A DNA stretch of 64,000 bases from Centrapalus pauciflorus (taxonomy: Eukaryota > Streptophyta > Magnoliopsida > Asterales > Asteraceae), in assembly GCA_020465985.1 (NCBI GenBank), contig JAANYP010004803.1, positions 124,001 to 188,000 of the forward strand. Reading direction: 5' to 3'. Both the position numbers and the translations under genes were made by a program. Positions 61,101-64,000 of the stretch are shown one piece after another. The notes beneath the pieces are model-generated. The model had not been told where the DNA came from. It made no database searches and saw only the letters and a program-made list of their open reading frames with translations. Positions within the stretch are counted from its first letter, which is position 1. Each line of letters opens with the position of its first letter.

Positions 61101-63751
61101 ATATGTGTACGAACTAAATCAAAAGCAAGTGGGTCATCAACCTCCGATGGAAGTTCTGCCGATATCACATGGTCAATCTCATCCGGTGACATAATCTTAT
61201 CATCCTCATGCAAGAAGATAATTGCATGGCAATGAGGCAATCCACGCTTTTGAAATTCAATGGTGTAAATGACTGTAAAAAACATATATCATTAAAAAAT
61301 GTTCAATTATATAAAATAATGATCAAGTATTTTAAGAAACGTACCAGCTTTAACACGACCAAAAAAGTTATCTTTCCGTATATCTTGCATTAGTTCATTA
61401 AGTTTGATCTTAAAAACACGTGCAATAATATCCGGCCTGTCACATGTAGGCTGACCACGTATGTGATTTACAACATGCCGCTCAATTTCTGGCCATTTTG
61501 GGTTGCATGTCATTGTAACAAACAAATTTGGTGGGCCTGCCCAGCGACAAATTGCCATTGCATCATGATATTGCTGTATCATGTACCTTGGACCACAAGA
61601 GAATGATGATGGTAAAATAACTCGACGTCCAATAGATTCAGCATTTGTCTCACCAGCATGCACATGATCGTACAAACCATTGTATAAATCAGCGCGTATC
61701 TTGTTTTGATTCCGCCTATACCATTCCAAATCATGCTCCAATACAGCAGCATATGCATCAACCACATACGTATGAAATAAGCGACCGGCTTGGTGTAACG
61801 TCTTCGATTCATTCTTCCGATGATGCAATCGATAACAATAGTATTGACGCAGGGTCACAAATTTTCTCCTAACTGGGCCATTAACATTTAAAGGTATTTC
61901 CAGTCGAAATCCATCTTCTCCATATGGGAATAACAGTGGATATTGCAACGACATAAAACTCGGATGCAACTCTGATATTCGTTTCACATGGCAAGTACCT
62001 TGTTCCTCGACAATGACATCACGACTATCTGTTGGATTGCCATCACCAGGGATTAATGCAGCAACCTCAGAAACAGTGGGTAGGTTGTATTGGCGAGCGT
62101 CCCTTTGCCGTGAACCAATTAGGCGAAGGGTAACAGGACGTGCAGCTGAAGAGTTGACCCAATCCCTAACCATTCGGAAAAGGCGGACCAAAGTGTTTGT
62201 TTGATTAAGCATTAATAACAACTGCTCAACCAATTCACGCATAATATGTGAGTCCGTATCTGCACGATCCAAGCGATTCAATGCGCGCAACCGATTATCA
62301 ACTTCATGTTCTGTATCATAGATGTATAGCTGGGCAAATCTAGGATACCTGTCACCATCTGATGGGAGCAACGTACCAATTCTATGATGATTGTGACCGT
62401 TCAATTGATACATGTAAGGCCCAGCACCAAAATTAACATTTGTACTGACACGACCGCCCGTCGATGTAAAAGAAAACATTGCATTCAAAACCTTTATATT
62501 GGCACGAAAAACTTTTGCTCTACGACCGCCATTATAATCCATCAACCCTTGCAATAACGGTGGAGCGGGATCAAGTGGTTGCAATATAACCTTTCCTTCA
62601 GCACAACATAATGAGAATTTAGGATTGCTCGTGTTGCTTGATTTTTGTGTTCGTTCAGCATACCATACAACGGCACCACAGTGACGACACTCAAAGGTTG
62701 CATCACCACTATCCCAGTAAGTAAACATCCTACCTAAAACATCGTAAAAGAGACACATAAGATTTAAAAGCAGGTTAACATGAAACCAAGTATGGGGCAC
62801 AAAACGTATGTCATCCTTACGATGTCGACGTCGATTTCGATATGTATTCCCTTGGCCTGAGACGGTGTTTGACACAAATGATGACAATGCATAACGATTA
62901 TCTGATGGTAACGATGTTGTGCCATTTCCAAAAGCAATGGTACATGTACTTATTTGGGATTGACTTGCAGGAACACCAAAATCTGCTGGTTACGCGATTA
63001 AGAGAGAAAGCCAACAAAAGTATCAATATGCATGCCAAATGAAGTAATATATAAGTAAGATATATAACTCCATTAGATATGAACAAATACTAACTTGATG
63101 TCGTGGCACAAAACATTGAATTCTCCTCCACATTGGTAGATGACAATGTTTCAGGGGGATTAGAAGTATGTAATGATGTATCATTTACAATACAACTATT
63201 GGGAAAATTGCTTGATGGACGTGTGTGAACCGGTGTGCCATCGACACCGACAATTGTGCGTGATGAAATAACATTTTGAACTGCGAATATTGTTTCATAC
63301 TATCAGTTAGTACAAATGCAGTTTCTGTTATAATGATCAGAATTAAGCAGTCCAGAATTCGAATGGTGGCAATGTATCATTGCATTCAACGGTACTAACC
63401 TGACATAGTTTGTTGAGGCATAGTGCTAGCAGAAATATCATCAATGTTATTAGGTACATTGGAGGACGAATGAAATGCTGTCCAAGCATTTTGTTGCCCT
63501 GGGGGCCTCCCACGATGACGAATGGTTGCAACATTGCTGACATGATTGTCATGATATGGGGTAGCACAATAGCGGCGTCTACGATGATGACGCCTATTGT
63601 ATAATGGTTGACTTGGTGGTATAGTATCAGATACATGGTGAGTTGGTGGTGCAGAAGGACTTTGATTAGCAGGTTGCGTGATGTTTGTAAGGTCACCCAA
63701 AACCTGTCGGTTTTCCGATAAATTTTGGGGACTCTCGTCACAAAACATCAT
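58187..63751 (-). CDS. Helitron Rep-helicase (HUH nuclease plus PIF1-type helicase)
   Basis: Predicted exons (minus): 63751-63400, 63280-63095, 62982-61345, 61272-58330, 58200-58187; 5133 nt, 1710 residues. The last intron (129 nt) has no stop and keeps frame, so it may also be retained. Order: Ser/Pro-rich N-terminus with LGDLTNITQ; a zinc-finger-like CRHC near residue 245; the Helitron N region (LQYPLLFPYGEDGF); the Rep nuclease with the HUH motif GLPHCHA (His 739 and 741, made by the third splice) and the two-tyrosine motif VKYLFKYLNKG (Tyr 876 and 880); the helicase with Walker A GSGGTGKT (about 1244-1251), Walker B IWDEAP, GGDFRQILPV, and the late motifs AMTINKSQGQTF and LYVVASRVTSR. All catalytic residues are in place. 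It nicks and joins DNA and unwinds 5'-3'. Length fits plant autonomous Helitrons. The exact start (ATG 63751 or 63748) is not certain. Confidence 0.95.
61273..61344 (-). other. 72-nt intron between the Rep region halves
   Basis: Donor GCTG/GTACGT and acceptor TTTTTTACAG/TCATTT. Splicing joins RVKA to VIYTIEFQKRGLPHCH and removes stops in the intron; without it the nuclease would be cut just before the HUH motif. Confidence 0.85.
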
Positions 63752-64000
63752 AAAAGTACCCTATAAGTAAAGTGTCGTTTACCATCGTCAACATACACTA
63801 ACCAATACACCGGATGATCATATTAATTTGATAGCAAATACAATAAATATCGAAAATAACATTACTCTGTGCAATATACATAAAAATAAAAACTATATAA
63901 AAATAGCAAATCACCATTAGATAAATTGGTAAACAAATAGAATCTATTTTCTCTTACATCAAATAATGAGCTAATTAAAGTAAATCATCTCATAAGCCTA
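63752..64000 (-). other. Upstream region of the Rep-helicase gene
   Basis: AT-rich, no gene. The promoter and probably the Helitron 5' end lie here or further right; no TC start with the family 5' sequence could be found. Confidence 0.5.

Larger units (their letters stand above)
51531..64000 (-). mobile_element. Autonomous Helitron, minus strand, 5' end off the window
   Basis: The 3' terminus (minus strand) is CTAG at 51531-51534, preceded by a perfect 7-bp-stem hairpin and set next to A, with no duplication. Going inward it encodes, all on the minus strand, a short RPA-like gene, two full RPA70-like genes and a Rep-helicase. Coding frames are intact through at least 19 predicted introns, so the element may be active or recently so. 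At least 12.4 kb is present; the start (TC next to A) is not seen before base 64000. Rolling-circle transposition by such elements is established for the superfamily. Confidence 0.92.

Overview
The window is plant nuclear DNA, AT-rich and built almost entirely of transposable elements. The Copia extra reading frame with its QVYLQQFWH-type motif, and the families of nested Helitrons, resemble what is known from daisy-family (Asteraceae) genomes; that taxonomic placement is an inference, not a proof. Introns with GT-AG borders, plant-type XRN and flotillin exon fragments, and the lack of bacterial signals make a eukaryotic plant origin firm.

Layout. Bases 1-5,000 are the 3' end of a Copia LTR retrotransposon: an array of ATTCGAG motifs, an additional non-Pol reading frame now broken by two frameshifts (974-4667), the polypurine tract and the 3' LTR. 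A second, older relative lies at 5436-5890. A small hAT element with a perfect 8-bp target duplication is at 6329-6789. From about 7.4 to 29.9 kb lies a cluster of non-autonomous Helitrons in both orientations, inserted into one another, recognised by the 3' hairpin plus CTAG and by a shared 5' end. One of them (23686-29660) can be delimited exactly because an uninterrupted paralogous copy of its target is also in the window. A 1.7-kb foldback MULE (12894-14607) and several MITEs sit inside this cluster, and a second foldback is at 36259-37921. Bases 30734-36222 are a four-copy tandem array of a ~1.38-kb unit. Bases 39.9-41.2 kb hold a decayed hAT transposase gene. Bases 45.9-51.1 kb carry short, same-strand fragments of unrelated host genes (XRN exoribonuclease, ankyrin, a 72-nt LRR exon, flotillin), all broken.

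The highlight is at 51,531 to the right edge of the window, on the minus strand: a large, apparently intact autonomous Helitron. Its 3' terminus (hairpin, CTAG, A/T insertion site) is at 51531. It encodes a five-exon Rep-helicase of about 1,710 residues with all catalytic motifs, followed by two complete nine-exon RPA70-like single-strand-DNA-binding proteins and a third, short, divergent RPA-like gene whose intron phases match the other two. The Rep-helicase stop codon overlaps the first RPA start codon (ATGA). The 5' end of the element is beyond the window. The Rep nicks and joins DNA, the helicase unwinds it, and the RPA-like proteins presumably coat the displaced strand; the nearby short Helitrons with similar 3' hairpins could be its non-autonomous partners, which is a hypothesis.
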